Origin: Candidatus Methanoperedens nitratireducens
GTDB lineage: Archaea; Halobacteriota; Methanosarcinia; Methanosarcinales; Methanoperedenaceae
Reading direction: 5' to 3'
Assembly (NCBI RefSeq): GCF_000685155.1
Contig: NZ_JMIY01000002.1
Location: forward strand, 472,862-536,861
DNA: 64,000 nt
The notes under the pieces are model-generated. The model ran no database searches and was not told where the DNA came from. It saw nothing but the letters and a program-made list of their open reading frames with translations. The translations under genes were made by a program, and so were the position numbers. Of this stretch, positions 25,750 to 35,425 are shown piece after piece. The number at the start of each line of letters is the position of its first letter. Within the stretch, counting starts at the first letter, position 1.

Positions 25750-27528
25750 TTAATAACTCTTATCCATGGTGTAATAATACTCCCCTTCAGCTTTCTGGGC
25801 TCGATCCAGCCTGGAATCCAGTTTATTGACCCTCGGTCTTTTTGTCTCTTCATCCCGCCTGAAGGTAATCCCGACATTTTTAAGAAATCGATTCATACCC
25901 TCGCGCATATCGAACGGGCCATAGACCTCACCGTTGAGCATAGGCTGCCCTTCAAAAACAAGAAGCCTGTCACTTAACATATCTATCATATAGATATCAT
26001 GATCTACAACCATGGCAGTCACCTTATTATTTTCAGCAAACCGCCTGATGACTTTTGTGGCAAGTACCCTCTGCTCCACATCAAGATGGGCAGATGGCTC
26101 ATCCAGAAGATAGAGATCAGCTTGATGGGAAAGACACGCTGCTATTGCAACCCTCTGAAGCTCTCCACCGCTTAATTCGTTCACGCTCTGGTTAAGGAGC
26201 CTCTCCAGTTGAAGCGGTCTCAGGATCTCCGTCTGGTAATAGCTGGTATCAAACTGTTTGGTTATGGATCGAAGTAGATCTGCTACTGCAATAGTCTCAT
26301 CTGCCTTAATATACTGGGGTTTGTAGGATACTTTGATGTTCATATCGATCTTTCCTGTCGTGGGTTCTATCTCTCCTGCCAGTATCTTGATAAACGTGGA
26401 TTTTCCTATTCCGTTAGGACCTACAATCCCTGTAACCTCACCTTTCCTGATCTCGCCCCCTTCGGCTATGAGCTCGAATCCGTCCTCGTATTTTTTCGAG
26501 AACTGCCCATATTCAAGAAGGGAGAGTATATCCTTTGCTGGCTGGGGCGCATGTACCTCAAATTCGATCGCTTCTGTACGTATCCTTACATTCTCTTCCC
26601 TCAGGAAACCCTTCAAGTATTCATTTATTCCTACCCTGATCCCTTTTGGATGGGTTATCACACCGAAAGCCCCGGGTGTACCATAGGCGATATGAACAAC
26701 ATCAGCAAGCAGATCCAGTATAGCAAGGTCATGTTCAACAACCATCACGGCTTTTTTCTCTGCAAGCTCTCTTATGATATGTGCTGCTTTTATCCTCTGG
26801 TAGATATCAAGATAGGGGCTTATCTCGTCGATGAAATAGAAGTCCGCATCCCTTGCAATGCATGCGGCAAGGGCTACCCTCTGGAGTTCACCGCCGCTTA
26901 GCTCTTCTATTCTGCGATCTACAATACCTGTGATATCAAGCTTGGATAGCAGTTCCATGAGTACTCCCCGCTCATCTGTTTTGGATAAAAGATCCCAGAC
27001 TTTCCCTTTAAATTTCCTGGGGATCATATCCACATACTGCGGCTTCTGTGATGTCTTTATCTTTCTCTTTGATACTCCCTCAAGGTAACCGTGTAGGGCT
27101 GAGCCTGCATAGTACTTGAGAATCTCATCCCACTCGATTTTTTCTTTTCCGAGGTTGGGTTTAAGCGTTCCTGAGAGTATGTTTACTGCGGTACTTTTTC
27201 CTATACCGTTCTGACCAAGGATACCTGTTACTTTTCCAGCCGTGGGGACAGGGAGCCCGTACAGAACAAACCCGTTTATGCCATAGCGGTGCGTGGGCTC
27301 TTCAAGCTTCTCAGGAAGGCCGATGATCGTAATCGCATCAAAAGGGCAGCGTTTAATGCATATACCGCATCCAACGCATAGTTCTTCTGAGATAATGGGC
27401 TTGCCATCTTCACCTATTATAATTGTCTCATCACCCGTGCGTACCCTTGGACAGAACTTGATACATTGATAATCGCATAGCCTGGGCTGGCATCTATCAC
27501 GGTCTAAAATAGCAAGTCTTTTTTTCAT
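25750..27528 (-). CDS. Ribosome recycling ATPase ABCE1/Rli1
   Basis: 592 residues. Two N-terminal [4Fe-4S] sites use cysteines in YQCIKFCPRVR and CVGCGICIKRCPF. Two ABC cassettes follow, with Walker A GQNGIGKST and GPNGIGKST, signatures LSGGELQRVA in both, and the hinge typical of ABCE1. The protein splits post-termination ribosomes with aRF1 and is essential in archaea. An AGGGGGCC stretch precedes the ATG. A small membrane protein gene lies 8 bp upstream. Confidence 0.96.
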   Translation of the reverse strand: MKKRLAILDRDRCQPRLCDYQCIKFCPRVRTGDETIIIGEDGKPIISEELCVGCGICIKRCPFDAITIIGLPEKLEEPTHRYGINGFVLYGLPVPTAGKVTGILGQNGIGKSTAVNILSGTLKPNLGKEKIEWDEILKYYAGSALHGYLEGVSKRKIKTSQKPQYVDMIPRKFKGKVWDLLSKTDERGVLMELLSKLDITGIVDRRIEELSGGELQRVALAACIARDADFYFIDEISPYLDIYQRIKAAHIIRELAEKKAVMVVEHDLAILDLLADVVHIAYGTPGAFGVITHPKGIRVGINEYLKGFLREENVRIRTEAIEFEVHAPQPAKDILSLLEYGQFSKKYEDGFELIAEGGEIRKGEVTGIVGPNGIGKSTFIKILAGEIEPTTGKIDMNIKVSYKPQYIKADETIAVADLLRSITKQFDTSYYQTEILRPLQLERLLNQSVNELSGGELQRVAIAACLSHQADLYLLDEPSAHLDVEQRVLATKVIRRFAENNKVTAMVVDHDIYMIDMLSDRLLVFEGQPMLNGEVYGPFDMREGMNRFLKNVGITFRRDEETKRPRVNKLDSRLDRAQKAEGEYYYTMDKSY

Positions 27529-27536
27529 AGGCCCCC

Positions 27537-27908
27537 TTAATTTAATAGAAGAACCCAGAAAACCAGCAGGAATATAACAGTTAAAAACTCCACATACAGC
27601 CAGTCCTTCGTCTCAAATTCCTTTACCCTGACACCAAGTGGAGGGTATGCAAATCTCTGGATATAATATGAGCCGAACACTACTAATATAACGACCAAAA
27701 ACCAGGATATTTCAGTTGCAGCACCAAATCTCAGGAAAAACAATAACGCAAAGGCTGCACCAATGAACGAAGGGAAAACAGTTTTTTTGATTCCTTCAAT
27801 TAAAGTTCGCTTTCGCTCATCAGGCGTTATGGGTTTAACGACAGGCTCTTCTTTCTTCTCTACTTCTTCTTTCTTCTTCTCTCCCTTTACAGGTTTTACT
27901 TTGCTCAC
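27537..27908 (-). CDS. Small archaeal membrane protein of unknown function
   Basis: 123 residues with a charged, Lys/Glu-rich N-terminal tail (about 1-40) followed by three hydrophobic segments near 45-62, 68-85 and 104-122. It starts with GTG. I do not recognise the family with confidence; the size and layout fit a conserved euryarchaeal membrane protein. It sits in a tight minus-strand row with argB upstream (6 bp) and abcE1 downstream (8 bp), suggesting co-transcription. Confidence 0.7.
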   Translation of the reverse strand: MSKVKPVKGEKKKEEVEKKEEPVVKPITPDERKRTLIEGIKKTVFPSFIGAAFALLFFLRFGAATEISWFLVVILVVFGSYYIQRFAYPPLGVRVKEFETKDWLYVEFLTVIFLLVFWVLLLN

Positions 27909-27914
27909 AATAAT

Positions 27915-28799
27915 TCACTCTTTTCTATATATCATTGTTCCAATACCCTCGTCCGTAAACAGTTCAAGCAGCAGGGAATGAGGCATGCTCCCATCGATTA
28001 TATGGACCTGTCCGACTCCAATTTTGACCGCAGCTGCGCTTGATACTACCTTTGGTATCATTCCACCGCTTATGGTGTTGCTCTTTATGAGTGTTTCGAT
28101 CTCATCAAGCGCAAATCTGGAGATACGGGATTTTGGATCTCCGGGGTCTTTCAGGATACCAGGGACATCTGTCAGGGATATTAATTTTTTTGCTCTCAAT
28201 GAAGCTGCTATATCTCCTGCAACAGTATCGGCGTTCACGTTCAGATCATTACCTCTCTCATCGGTTGCTATAGGTGATATGACAGGGATGTATCCACTAT
28301 CTGTAAGAATCATCAATAATTCCGGGTTAATAACCTCTATTTCTCCTACCCAGCCAAGGTCGATCTCTCTCTCGACCCCTTCGATCGTTATACGCTGCGG
28401 GGCGAGCTTCCTGGCCACAATAAGCCAGCCGTCACTTCCTGAGAGGCCAACACCCTTCCCTCCGTGCTTATTTACAAGGGAAACTATCTTGGTATTGACG
28501 TTGCCTACCAGTACCATTCGTGCAATCTCAAGGGTCTCGTTATCCGTGACCCGAAGGCCAGCAACGAACTCAGGCTTCTTTCCCATGCGCTCCATCTTTT
28601 CTGTGATCTCAGGACCGCCGCCGTGTACGATCACAGGACGGATGCCCACGAATCTCAATAACACGATGTCCTGCACTATCTGATCCATTATTACAGGATC
28701 GATAATTGCATGGCCACCCATCTTGATTACCATAATGGAATTGTAGAACTTACGGATATACGGGAGAGCCTCGATGAGGATATTCTCGCGCTTTAACAT
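27915..28799 (-). CDS. argB: Acetylglutamate kinase
   Basis: 294 residues of the amino acid kinase family, which phosphorylates N-acetylglutamate in arginine synthesis. MVIKMGGHAI supplies the nucleotide-site lysine, VHGGGPEI binds the substrate, and LNVNADTVAGDIAASLRA with the LTDVPGI segment are typical. Other arg genes are not in the window. Confidence 0.95.
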   Translation of the reverse strand: MLKRENILIEALPYIRKFYNSIMVIKMGGHAIIDPVIMDQIVQDIVLLRFVGIRPVIVHGGGPEITEKMERMGKKPEFVAGLRVTDNETLEIARMVLVGNVNTKIVSLVNKHGGKGVGLSGSDGWLIVARKLAPQRITIEGVEREIDLGWVGEIEVINPELLMILTDSGYIPVISPIATDERGNDLNVNADTVAGDIAASLRAKKLISLTDVPGILKDPGDPKSRISRFALDEIETLIKSNTISGGMIPKVVSSAAAVKIGVGQVHIIDGSMPHSLLLELFTDEGIGTMIYRKE

Positions 28800-28858
28800 T
28801 TGGGGCTAAGATGGGGTTTGCTGATATTAAAACTTATTATTGCAGTTTTAAATGCAGC

Positions 28859-29809
28859 TTAATAGTATCTATTAATCTCATGTCTTAATTCCCCTAACGT
28901 GGATTTACGCTCTGCGAATGCATTATGGCGGTGGATACTTTCCTCATTGATCTGTTTGATTGTTATAATAGAATCATCAGGTAATTCATGGAACTCCTTC
29001 ACAATTTTTTGTGCCATGGTACGCACGCAGTCTTCCACGAATTTAGGGTTATTATGTGCCAGCTCTACAACCGCTGCCTCATCTGATCTCTTTAACAACT
29101 CAAACATCTGAGAGCTCATCGAGTTTTCAATGATATTAATGATCTTATCAATAGAAACAGAGTTGTTGTCATGAACCTCGATTGAGATAATTCCCCGCCC
29201 CCTCTGGTTGTGCGTGGGCATGGGTACACGGTTTAAGAATTTCCTGACAACTTCTTTCTCAACGCCAAGGGCCTTTAATTCCTTTTTTGCTATATCCCGC
29301 ATGATCTCCTGGGCGCAGGGACATGCTGTAATCCCGAGGACTTCAGCTCCAACTAGCTTTCTCACCGCCAGTTCTTCCTCCCTGATTGCCTTTGCCTCAG
29401 CAAAGATATTCACAACCTCCTGGCATTTTACTTTTGTCTTTGGGGTCTCTCTTTTGATGATATACTCACTCCTCATCCTGACCTCTGCGTGCAGGGCATA
29501 TTCATGCCTGTCGATGAGTCTTCTTGAGATCTCTCCGCATAGATCCTCTATCTCGTAAACAGGTGATCGGATCGTTTCTTCAAGCACCTCATCTATTGCC
29601 TCAAAATTCCTTGAGAGATTAGCGCCTTTGCGGTCAGACGGCAGATCAACAAAGATATCAAATGTTGATACAAGCACGATAGGACGTTTATCCTTTCTTG
29701 CTACTTCAACAAGTTTCTTTACATCTGTTACCCCGACTCTTGTTAGTGTAAGGGGAATATCTGGCTGGTTTGCCTGGATATCAGGCAGGTGTACGACAGG
29801 AAGCTCCAT
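28859..29809 (-). CDS. mptA: GTP cyclohydrolase MptA (methanopterin synthesis)
   Basis: 316 residues of the FolE2/MptA family, which in methanogens opens GTP to a cyclic dihydroneopterin phosphate, the first step to tetrahydromethanopterin. The Fe-binding motif ITACPCAQE near residues 155-165 and [14 protein letters not shown] with the histidine are visible. Family length is normal. It supports a methanopterin-dependent C1 metabolism, in line with component A2 nearby. Confidence 0.93.
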   Translation of the reverse strand: MELPVVHLPDIQANQPDIPLTLTRVGVTDVKKLVEVARKDKRPIVLVSTFDIFVDLPSDRKGANLSRNFEAIDEVLEETIRSPVYEIEDLCGEISRRLIDRHEYALHAEVRMRSEYIIKRETPKTKVKCQEVVNIFAEAKAIREEELAVRKLVGAEVLGITACPCAQEIMRDIAKKELKALGVEKEVVRKFLNRVPMPTHNQRGRGIISIEVHDNNSVSIDKIINIIENSMSSQMFELLKRSDEAAVVELAHNNPKFVEDCVRTMAQKIVKEFHELPDDSIITIKQINEESIHRHNAFAERKSTLGELRHEINRYY

Positions 29810-30082
29810 TTAGTTATATTCTCCAGAATATTTGTTCCTGTAAATCCTTACAGGTTTAAATGATGCTCATTAAGCCTTTTTATTATTAAACTATTGCTAT
29901 TTGCTCAGTTTAGATGCCTGTCACAGATAATACTTAAAGTGTACGGTAATATCGATATTCAGAGACGCTGGTTTCAGTTTTGTGAAACCGTTTCACCTGT
30001 TGTATCGCATAAAATGTATCAGTTGTTTCACCTGTTAGCTAAATCAGGCGCAAAATATGCACTGTAATATAGAGGTGATAAA
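29810..30082. promoter_or_regulatory. Divergent regulatory region with GTTTCACCTGTT direct repeats
   Basis: GTTTCACCTGTT occurs at 29990-30001 and again at 30025-30036, 35 bp apart. The first copy forms part of a palindrome GTGAAACCGTTTCAC (29982-29996), and GGTTTCA/TGAAACC flank it. A TATA-like CATAAAATG stands near 30008. The layout looks like binding sites for a regulator of the surface-protein cluster that begins at 30083. Confidence 0.45.
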
Positions 30083-30646
30083 ATGAAGAAATCTATACTA
30101 ATCGGAGTATCCATCGTAACGGTACTGGGGATACTCCTTGCAGCAGTTGCATTAGGCTTTGCTGAAACTAATACAAAGTTCAATGCATTCACTGGTGCTG
30201 AAGATAGTAGGCAGGTTACGAAGAAGGCTATAGCTGAGGCACAGGCAAATGTTTCATTCACGATTCTTGAGCCAGATTATCTTCCATCTGGCTACAAGTT
30301 CGAGAGCGCAAGAGGGACAAAGTTCGTAGGTGTCCTGAGTGACATTGACATGGCATCATTCTCCTATAAAAATGGAGATGAGCAGTTAACCATTAAAGAG
30401 ATAATAGTTGTGAAAACAAAGGATAACATAACACAACCATCTACTTTACCCAGAGATACCAGAGAGATCGTAGATATAAATGGAATTGAAGGCCGCTACT
30501 CTGAGGAAAACGGTATTAAGTTCCTGGGCTGGAAGATCGGAAACCTGAGTTTGAGCATTACGAGCTGGAAGAATGAAGGGCAGACCCAGGCCACCAGTTC
30601 TCTTGGTAAAGAGGAGATGATAAAGATGGCAGGGTCTGTCAAATGA
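30083..30646 (+). CDS. Membrane-anchored DUF4367-like protein
   Basis: 187 residues. An N-terminal hydrophobic segment (about 5-28) acts as anchor or signal peptide. The outside part contains FTILEPDYLPSGYKFESARG and ends with KMAGSV, the pattern of DUF4367, a domain often found in the external part of anti-sigma or sporulation sensors in bacteria. A GAGGTGA ribosome site precedes the ATG. It opens a plus-strand cluster of surface proteins and regulators; a role in sensing is inference. Confidence 0.65.
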   Translation: MKKSILIGVSIVTVLGILLAAVALGFAETNTKFNAFTGAEDSRQVTKKAIAEAQANVSFTILEPDYLPSGYKFESARGTKFVGVLSDIDMASFSYKNGDEQLTIKEIIVVKTKDNITQPSTLPRDTREIVDINGIEGRYSEENGIKFLGWKIGNLSLSITSWKNEGQTQATSSLGKEEMIKMAGSVK

Positions 30647-30672
30647 CCTTGCGGTATTTTTGAGGTGTCGGT

Positions 30673-30903
30673 ATGAGATGGATTTTTGATGGTAATGTTC
30701 TAGAAAATGAGTTCCGTGCTGCTATCTACAGATATATAAAAGAAAACCCGGGTGCATATCCTATGAAAATTATGCGTGAAACTAACTTAGGCAGAGGCTC
30801 GGTGCTATACCATCTTGACATACTGCTTTATGCAGGTAAGGTGGCCTGCTTAAAAGAAGGCAGGATAAAAAAGTACCATGCAGCACAGAAGGCGGTTGTA
30901 TGA
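30673..30903 (+). CDS. Small winged-helix DNA-binding protein
   Basis: 76 residues: FRAAIYRYIKENPGAYPMKI, then MRETNLGRGSVLYHLDILLY as helix-turn-helix, then a wing GRIKKYHA. This is the common archaeal ArsR-like winged-helix fold. It follows the DUF4367-like gene by 26 bp, with GAGGTG upstream of its ATG, and probably regulates the cluster. It has no membrane segment, unlike the second regulator at 32249. Confidence 0.8.
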   Translation: MRWIFDGNVLENEFRAAIYRYIKENPGAYPMKIMRETNLGRGSVLYHLDILLYAGKVACLKEGRIKKYHAAQKAVV

Positions 30904-30972
30904 GCACCCGAAAAATAAGCGCTTTATTCATGCTGATTGATAGAGGCGGCATAAGGCTGACGAGGCAAAATT

Positions 30973-32223
30973 ATGAGGGGAAATCTTGAAAATATTTTCG
31001 TGATAGTGCAGATGAAAATTACAATAGCAATAATGATTGCAATTCTGTTATTCCTTCCGGTTGGCGGAGCAGCCACAAACGATACAGGAGTCGAAGAAGT
31101 AATTTCTATTACAGATATTGTGAAACCGCATGCTATCAATGATGCTAAAGAAGTTTCCCTGAAACCAGGCTATTTTAATATCGAGCCTGTCCGCTGGAGT
31201 CCGGACGGCGAAAGGCTTCTCATGCTCTCCCGCACTTCCTGGAGTCAATATGAAGAAGTATCTGGAATTTATGTGATGAATGCAGATGGAACAGGGCTAA
31301 GGAAAATCGTTTCGTCCAGATTCATAAATTCAAAAGGTGCGTGGATTGTATCTCCTACATGGATTCAGGGTGGAGATAAAATAGCCTTTCTGTTAAACCG
31401 ACCTAATGCATCTCTTGTAGTGGTCGTTAATCCTGATGGAACAGGGCTGAGAGCTGTTGGAACCAATCTCTCAGATATGGAATCGATTTTAACGTTTTTA
31501 CCCGATGCAGGATTCTGGCAGGGTTTGTATATAGGAGACCTAAATGAATTTACTGCGGTAACTGCGGATGGGATGAATTTAGAAAATATTTTAAAAGAGG
31601 ATAGAAAGACAAATGCTGAAAAAATGGCTTCTGTGGAACGTCCTAAATACAGCTTATATACCATGAACCCCGATGGTACCGGAAAGACATTGCTTGCGTT
31701 AACAGGATGGGGAGAGTTTTTTCAGCGACCAGTATATGAATGGAATCCTTCAGGTGATAAAATTGCTTTTTCGGCTATTATAGACCCTGCAACAGGGAAA
31801 CAGATGGATTTCGACACTTTATTGGCAAAAAGTGATTCTTTTGCAAGAAGTGATTCTTCTGCAGCTCATATCTTTTTAAGTAATCCAGACGGTACGGAGC
31901 TTGTACAGCTTACTGCTAAAGAACCATACAATGTAATCACAGGGGACTGGAGTCCTGATGGCAGCAGATTGATTGTTGCTTCCTCTCATGATATAGAAAT
32001 GAGAACGAAGAATGTATCGATAATAAAACTAAATGGATATGATGAAGTACTGTCGGTTTATGCCCCCTTATTTGTTGAACAGGATGAGGAATCAGAACAA
32101 ATAGCTGATATAGCAATACCTGTGCCGACAGCAGCAGATACACCTGAGGCACAGGGGTTTGATGCTATCCTTACAACAGGAATTCTATCTACAATCTATT
32201 TATTTAAAAGGAGGTACAACTGA
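30973..32223 (+). CDS. Secreted TolB-like beta-propeller protein with degenerate PGF-CTERM
   Basis: Up to 416 residues. ATG 30973 has GACGAGG upstream; an internal ATG at 31012 starts the hydrophobic core MKITIAIMIAILLFLPVGG and may be the true start. The body contains WD40-like PD40 units of the TolB type: RWSPDGERLLMLSR, VMNADGTGLRKIV, SWSPDGSRLIVASS-like repeats with NPDGTG turns. The tail reads AQGFDAILTTGILSTIYLFK before KRR, a variant of the PGF-CTERM signal with Gln for Pro. Surface location is likely; ligand unknown. Confidence 0.8.
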   Translation: MRGNLENIFVIVQMKITIAIMIAILLFLPVGGAATNDTGVEEVISITDIVKPHAINDAKEVSLKPGYFNIEPVRWSPDGERLLMLSRTSWSQYEEVSGIYVMNADGTGLRKIVSSRFINSKGAWIVSPTWIQGGDKIAFLLNRPNASLVVVVNPDGTGLRAVGTNLSDMESILTFLPDAGFWQGLYIGDLNEFTAVTADGMNLENILKEDRKTNAEKMASVERPKYSLYTMNPDGTGKTLLALTGWGEFFQRPVYEWNPSGDKIAFSAIIDPATGKQMDFDTLLAKSDSFARSDSSAAHIFLSNPDGTELVQLTAKEPYNVITGDWSPDGSRLIVASSHDIEMRTKNVSIIKLNGYDEVLSVYAPLFVEQDEESEQIADIAIPVPTAADTPEAQGFDAILTTGILSTIYLFKRRYN

Positions 32224-32248
32224 GAGCTTATGCTGAGGTGCTAAATTG

Positions 32249-32839
32249 ATGATTTCAAGGAAAACGGGAACAATGGTACTGGCGGGCGCTGTGCTTGTAA
32301 TATCAAGCGTAATCGTCACAAGCATGCTGCTTGCTACAAAGCCATCGATTATCCAGATAAGCGATGGTTCTTTCAAAATCCTTGAGCTTCCGTACACCTA
32401 CACAAAGAACGATGCATACGTTCTGGTCATCGGCTCGGCAATTGGCGGCATGATGCTCTCGTATATTCTCACAATGTTATTTGCGGCAGGAAAAAGCGAG
32501 GTTAAGAGTATGATAATGGAAGAAAAACCAGCGGAAAGCTCTGTCCACGGCACTGATATAGCTGCTGTTACTGAGCATGTTAATGACAGCACGAAATTAA
32601 TTGAGGCAGTCATAACCGCACTGGAAGGCGATGAGAAGAAACTGATTAAAGAAATCGCTGACCATGGCAGCGAAATGCTTCAGAATGAACTGGTACTTTC
32701 TCTGAATTTCTCAAAGGCAAAGGTCTCAAGAATGCTGACTGATCTTGAGAAACGAGGGTTAGTGGTTAAAAAGCAGTATGGATTGACCAATAAGGTCGCT
32801 CTTGCTGACAAATTGCGAGGTGAGACGAATGAGAAATAA
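32249..32839 (+). CDS. Membrane-anchored winged-helix regulator
   Basis: 196 residues from ATG 32249 (GAGGTG 8 bp upstream). Two transmembrane segments near 7-28 and 50-72 enclose a short external loop. The cytoplasmic C-terminal part carries a winged helix (ELVLSLNFSKAKVSRMLTDL, EKRGLVVKKQYG). This build fits one-component membrane regulators that sense outside the cell and bind DNA inside. It is embedded among secreted proteins, so it likely controls this cluster. Confidence 0.78.
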   Translation: MISRKTGTMVLAGAVLVISSVIVTSMLLATKPSIIQISDGSFKILELPYTYTKNDAYVLVIGSAIGGMMLSYILTMLFAAGKSEVKSMIMEEKPAESSVHGTDIAAVTEHVNDSTKLIEAVITALEGDEKKLIKEIADHGSEMLQNELVLSLNFSKAKVSRMLTDLEKRGLVVKKQYGLTNKVALADKLRGETNEK

Positions 32840-33770
32840 GATGGTTGCAGTAGCAATAATGGCAATAGTTTTGCTATCTGTAGGAGTGTTATTCTGGTAT
32901 TTTACCCCTTCAGACGTCAAAATTGTAAGTCTGGAGGCACCTGAAGAACTCAGATTAGGACAGTTGAGTTCTCTAAAGATCAATCTGCAAAATAATGCTT
33001 CAGAAGATGTAAATGTTACCATAAATGTGAAAAATGCATTTGTGGATGAAAAAGGAGAAAGTCTAAAAGGATTCACGATTCTGGCATACGCAAATTTAAG
33101 CTATAATGAATCGAATGCATTCGATAGTCCTCAGAAAGAAGTTCTACTAAAACCTGGAAGCAATTTCATAGTTGTTAGCATAGGATATCAAGTACCAGGT
33201 GCACAAAAAGTTGAGGTTGAGGTCTATCAGCGAGGAAAACTTGCAGATTCCAGAACAATAGAAATCAATATTCCTAAGCCAGAGATCGAAGTATTTCTTT
33301 ATAACTATCAGGGCATCAATGGAACCAGTGAAATACACGCTGTTTATGGTTATTTACAACTCAGAGGAAAAGGCTATGCACCGGGTGTTGAAGTCAATAT
33401 ATCAGTTATAAATGAGTTAACAAATACTACAGTTTCGACAGTTACAAGGAGATACTCTTTACGCAGCGAAATAGATGAATCTGAACCCCTTGTAACCTGG
33501 GAGTTCCGCAATAGCACCTATGACCCTGTGACAGGGGCAAGAACAACTTATGATACCAAAACATATGCGCCTATCGTAGTCATAGAACTTGCAAAGGATG
33601 AGCCATCGGCTGAGAAATATATACTGTCTCCTATTGTTATAAAAGGCAGGATAGGAGATAAATATAAAGTGGTTGCGACCGCAACGTGGGTGGATCAGGT
33701 GGTGAGTTCAGAAATGAGGATACCTTCACCATCTGCGATTTCTGGACGGGTGTATCCATATGGAGGATAA
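32829..33770 (+). CDS. Signal-anchored beta-rich extracellular protein, unknown
   Basis: 313 residues from ATG 32829, preceded by GAGGTGAG; it overlaps the regulator by 11 bp, so the two are translationally coupled. An N-terminal hydrophobic segment (about 5-23) is followed by a beta-rich domain resembling CARDB folds (LRLGQLSSLKINLQNNASED, VLLKPGSNFIVVSIGYQVPG) and a second half without recognised motifs. There is no PGF tail. Asn-X-Ser/Thr sites are frequent, fitting an N-glycosylated surface protein. Confidence 0.65.
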   Translation: MRNKMVAVAIMAIVLLSVGVLFWYFTPSDVKIVSLEAPEELRLGQLSSLKINLQNNASEDVNVTINVKNAFVDEKGESLKGFTILAYANLSYNESNAFDSPQKEVLLKPGSNFIVVSIGYQVPGAQKVEVEVYQRGKLADSRTIEINIPKPEIEVFLYNYQGINGTSEIHAVYGYLQLRGKGYAPGVEVNISVINELTNTTVSTVTRRYSLRSEIDESEPLVTWEFRNSTYDPVTGARTTYDTKTYAPIVVIELAKDEPSAEKYILSPIVIKGRIGDKYKVVATATWVDQVVSSEMRIPSPSAISGRVYPYGG

Positions 33771-33806
33771 ATATAAATATAAAATGGAGGAATTTGAATA
33801 TCTAAT

Positions 33807-34745
33807 ATGGTTAAAAAAGCTGCAATATATGTTTTGATCGGGATCTTTGCACTCAGTTTATTCTCAGATGTAGTTTCTGCAAGCTGGTCAGCGGAAGCGG
33901 GAGAACTATCGTATCAGGTAAATCATTCCGACAGGATTATCATAGGCACTGTAAAGGAGGTACGCCCGGGTTACGATTACACTGATGTGGTTATTGATGT
34001 GGATGAATGGTTAAAAGGTTCCTTGCCCGATAATGAAATAACTATCAGGACTGAGCAGGGTACAAATGTTTTTACTGCAGGCGCTGCAAACTTCAGCGTG
34101 GGCGAGAGGGCCCTTTTGATGCTCAGTGATGAAAACATTGAAAAAGGGAGGTTCAGGATGCTAAATATGCAACTTGGAAAGCATCCAGTTTCAGATAGAG
34201 ATGAAGTTATTATTGTAATAGACAAACTCCTTTCACCTGTGGCCACCACGCCTAAAATAAAAACACAAATCTGGAGTTCTGAAGAAAAGATGCTTGTGGT
34301 AGGTGGTACCTGGGAAAAAGACGGCTGGAGTCTCTCTGTTAAGGCTGTAGATAAATCGGCAGCGCCAGGATTTATCCTGATTTCACTTTCCTATCAGGGT
34401 AAACAGCTTGAGGATGCAAGGATTGAAACAGGTAAATCCTACACATACAGGGGCAAGAATCCGGATGGCTCCGAAGTACCGCTTTTAACAATTAAAGAGG
34501 GCAGAATATTTGTTGGTGCAAGTGAAGATGCTATCCTGCTGGAAATCAACTGGTCTATACCCGAAAGTGAAGTTCAGATACTTGAAGTGCCTGAAGAACC
34601 GGATCAAATGGAAACTGAGACACCAGTAGCTCCTGCTCCAACAGCGCAGGCACGCAGAGAAGCGCCCGGGTTTGAAATGATATCAGGGATTCTGGGAGCT
34701 CTGGCTGTGTGGTGGAGATTAAGCACAGGGAGGAATGAAAAGTGA
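33807..34745 (+). CDS. Secreted protein with S-layer-like tail and PGF-CTERM
   Basis: 312 residues. Signal peptide about 1-26 (IYVLIGIFALSLFSDVVSAS). The N-terminal part (about 35-150) is a beta domain of the kind DRIIIGTVKEVRPG; the middle (about 165-255) reads GGTWEKDGWSLSVKAVDKSA and ALLEINWSIPE-like, similar to domains of Methanosarcinales S-layer proteins. A Pro/Ala linker leads to APGFEMISGILGALAVWWRL, the archaeosortase signal. GGAGG lies somewhat far upstream of the ATG. Confidence 0.72.
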   Translation: MVKKAAIYVLIGIFALSLFSDVVSASWSAEAGELSYQVNHSDRIIIGTVKEVRPGYDYTDVVIDVDEWLKGSLPDNEITIRTEQGTNVFTAGAANFSVGERALLMLSDENIEKGRFRMLNMQLGKHPVSDRDEVIIVIDKLLSPVATTPKIKTQIWSSEEKMLVVGGTWEKDGWSLSVKAVDKSAAPGFILISLSYQGKQLEDARIETGKSYTYRGKNPDGSEVPLLTIKEGRIFVGASEDAILLEINWSIPESEVQILEVPEEPDQMETETPVAPAPTAQARREAPGFEMISGILGALAVWWRLSTGRNEK

Positions 34746-35218
34746 TAGGCATAAGTGAGATATTCTTGATTCTCTTTGTTCCTGTATTTGTTTTTGTAAT
34801 AGTTTTCTGGTTCTGGATGCTGATAGATTGCCTGAAGAGACCGGATGATAAGTTCAAAATCGGCGGAAATTATGCCAAGATCATCTGGATTCTGGTGATA
34901 ATCTTTGCAGGGTTTATAGGTTCACTGATCTATTATTTCCTCATTAAAAGAACAGATTCTCCTCAAGATAGGCTTATTGGCATTGCTTTAATTGCCTCGG
35001 TGGTTATCGTCATAATTTTGATGGCCAGTAATTTTGTGGTAACTACAAAAACTACCGTTTCTATTGAGCCATACCCTTCAGGTAAATTACCACAATACAT
35101 CACAACTGAAACTCCAACAGCGATCGAGACCGTATCGCCTGCTCCAGCTATCACGACAATTCAACCTGATGCTGGAACTACCGGAACAAATGGTAAAACA
35201 AAACGGCACGAGCAATAG
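34742..35218 (+). CDS. PLDc_N-type membrane protein
   Basis: 158 residues. The first part resembles the phospholipase D N-terminal membrane domain (FWFWMLIDCLKRPDDKFKIG, then IIWILVIIFAGFIGSLIYYF) but no phospholipase domain follows. A third hydrophobic segment is near 82-100, then a Thr/Pro-rich tail that should be outside. It starts with GTG overlapping the previous stop by 4 bp (GTGA). Its 3' end carries the first copy of a repeat also found at the end of the gene at 36166. Confidence 0.72.
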   Translation: MIGISEIFLILFVPVFVFVIVFWFWMLIDCLKRPDDKFKIGGNYAKIIWILVIIFAGFIGSLIYYFLIKRTDSPQDRLIGIALIASVVIVIILMASNFVVTTKTTVSIEPYPSGKLPQYITTETPTAIETVSPAPAITTIQPDAGTTGTNGKTKRHEQ

Positions 35219-35252
35219 CGCCAATTTTATTATGTCACGGTAAAGTGACTGT
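35205..35252 (+). repeat. Direct repeat copy 1 at a gene end
   Basis: GGCACGAGCAATAGCG followed by CCAATTTTATTATGTC and GTAAAGTGACTG. It is closely similar to 36721-36776 with one short insertion. Copy 1 spans the stop codon of the PLDc_N gene; it includes a small hairpin GTCAC/GTGAC. Confidence 0.6.
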
Positions 35253-35343
35253 AATATCAGGATACGTATGCCAGTAAAGAGGAGTGGTATAGCTACGAAT
35301 GGGTTCGTAGTTTAAGAAAATTTTTTATAAGTATTATGTGTAT

Positions 35344-35421
35344 ATGATTGTCACAGAGAATATTTGTAGAGCTGCCCTGAAAGAACTACAGGTAGAGATT
35401 AAAGAAGTAAGGAGGAAATAA
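35344..35421 (+). CDS. Possible 25-residue leader peptide
   Basis: ATG 35344 to TAA 35419-35421 encodes MIVTENICRAALKELQVEIK and five more residues. A TATA-like TTTTTTTATAAG is near 35318-35329. Its last codons form the AGGAGGAAAT ribosome site of the next gene (ATG 35426), so translation of the two would interact. It may be chance. Confidence 0.25.
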   Translation: MIVTENICRAALKELQVEIKEVRRK

Positions 35422-35425
35422 AATT

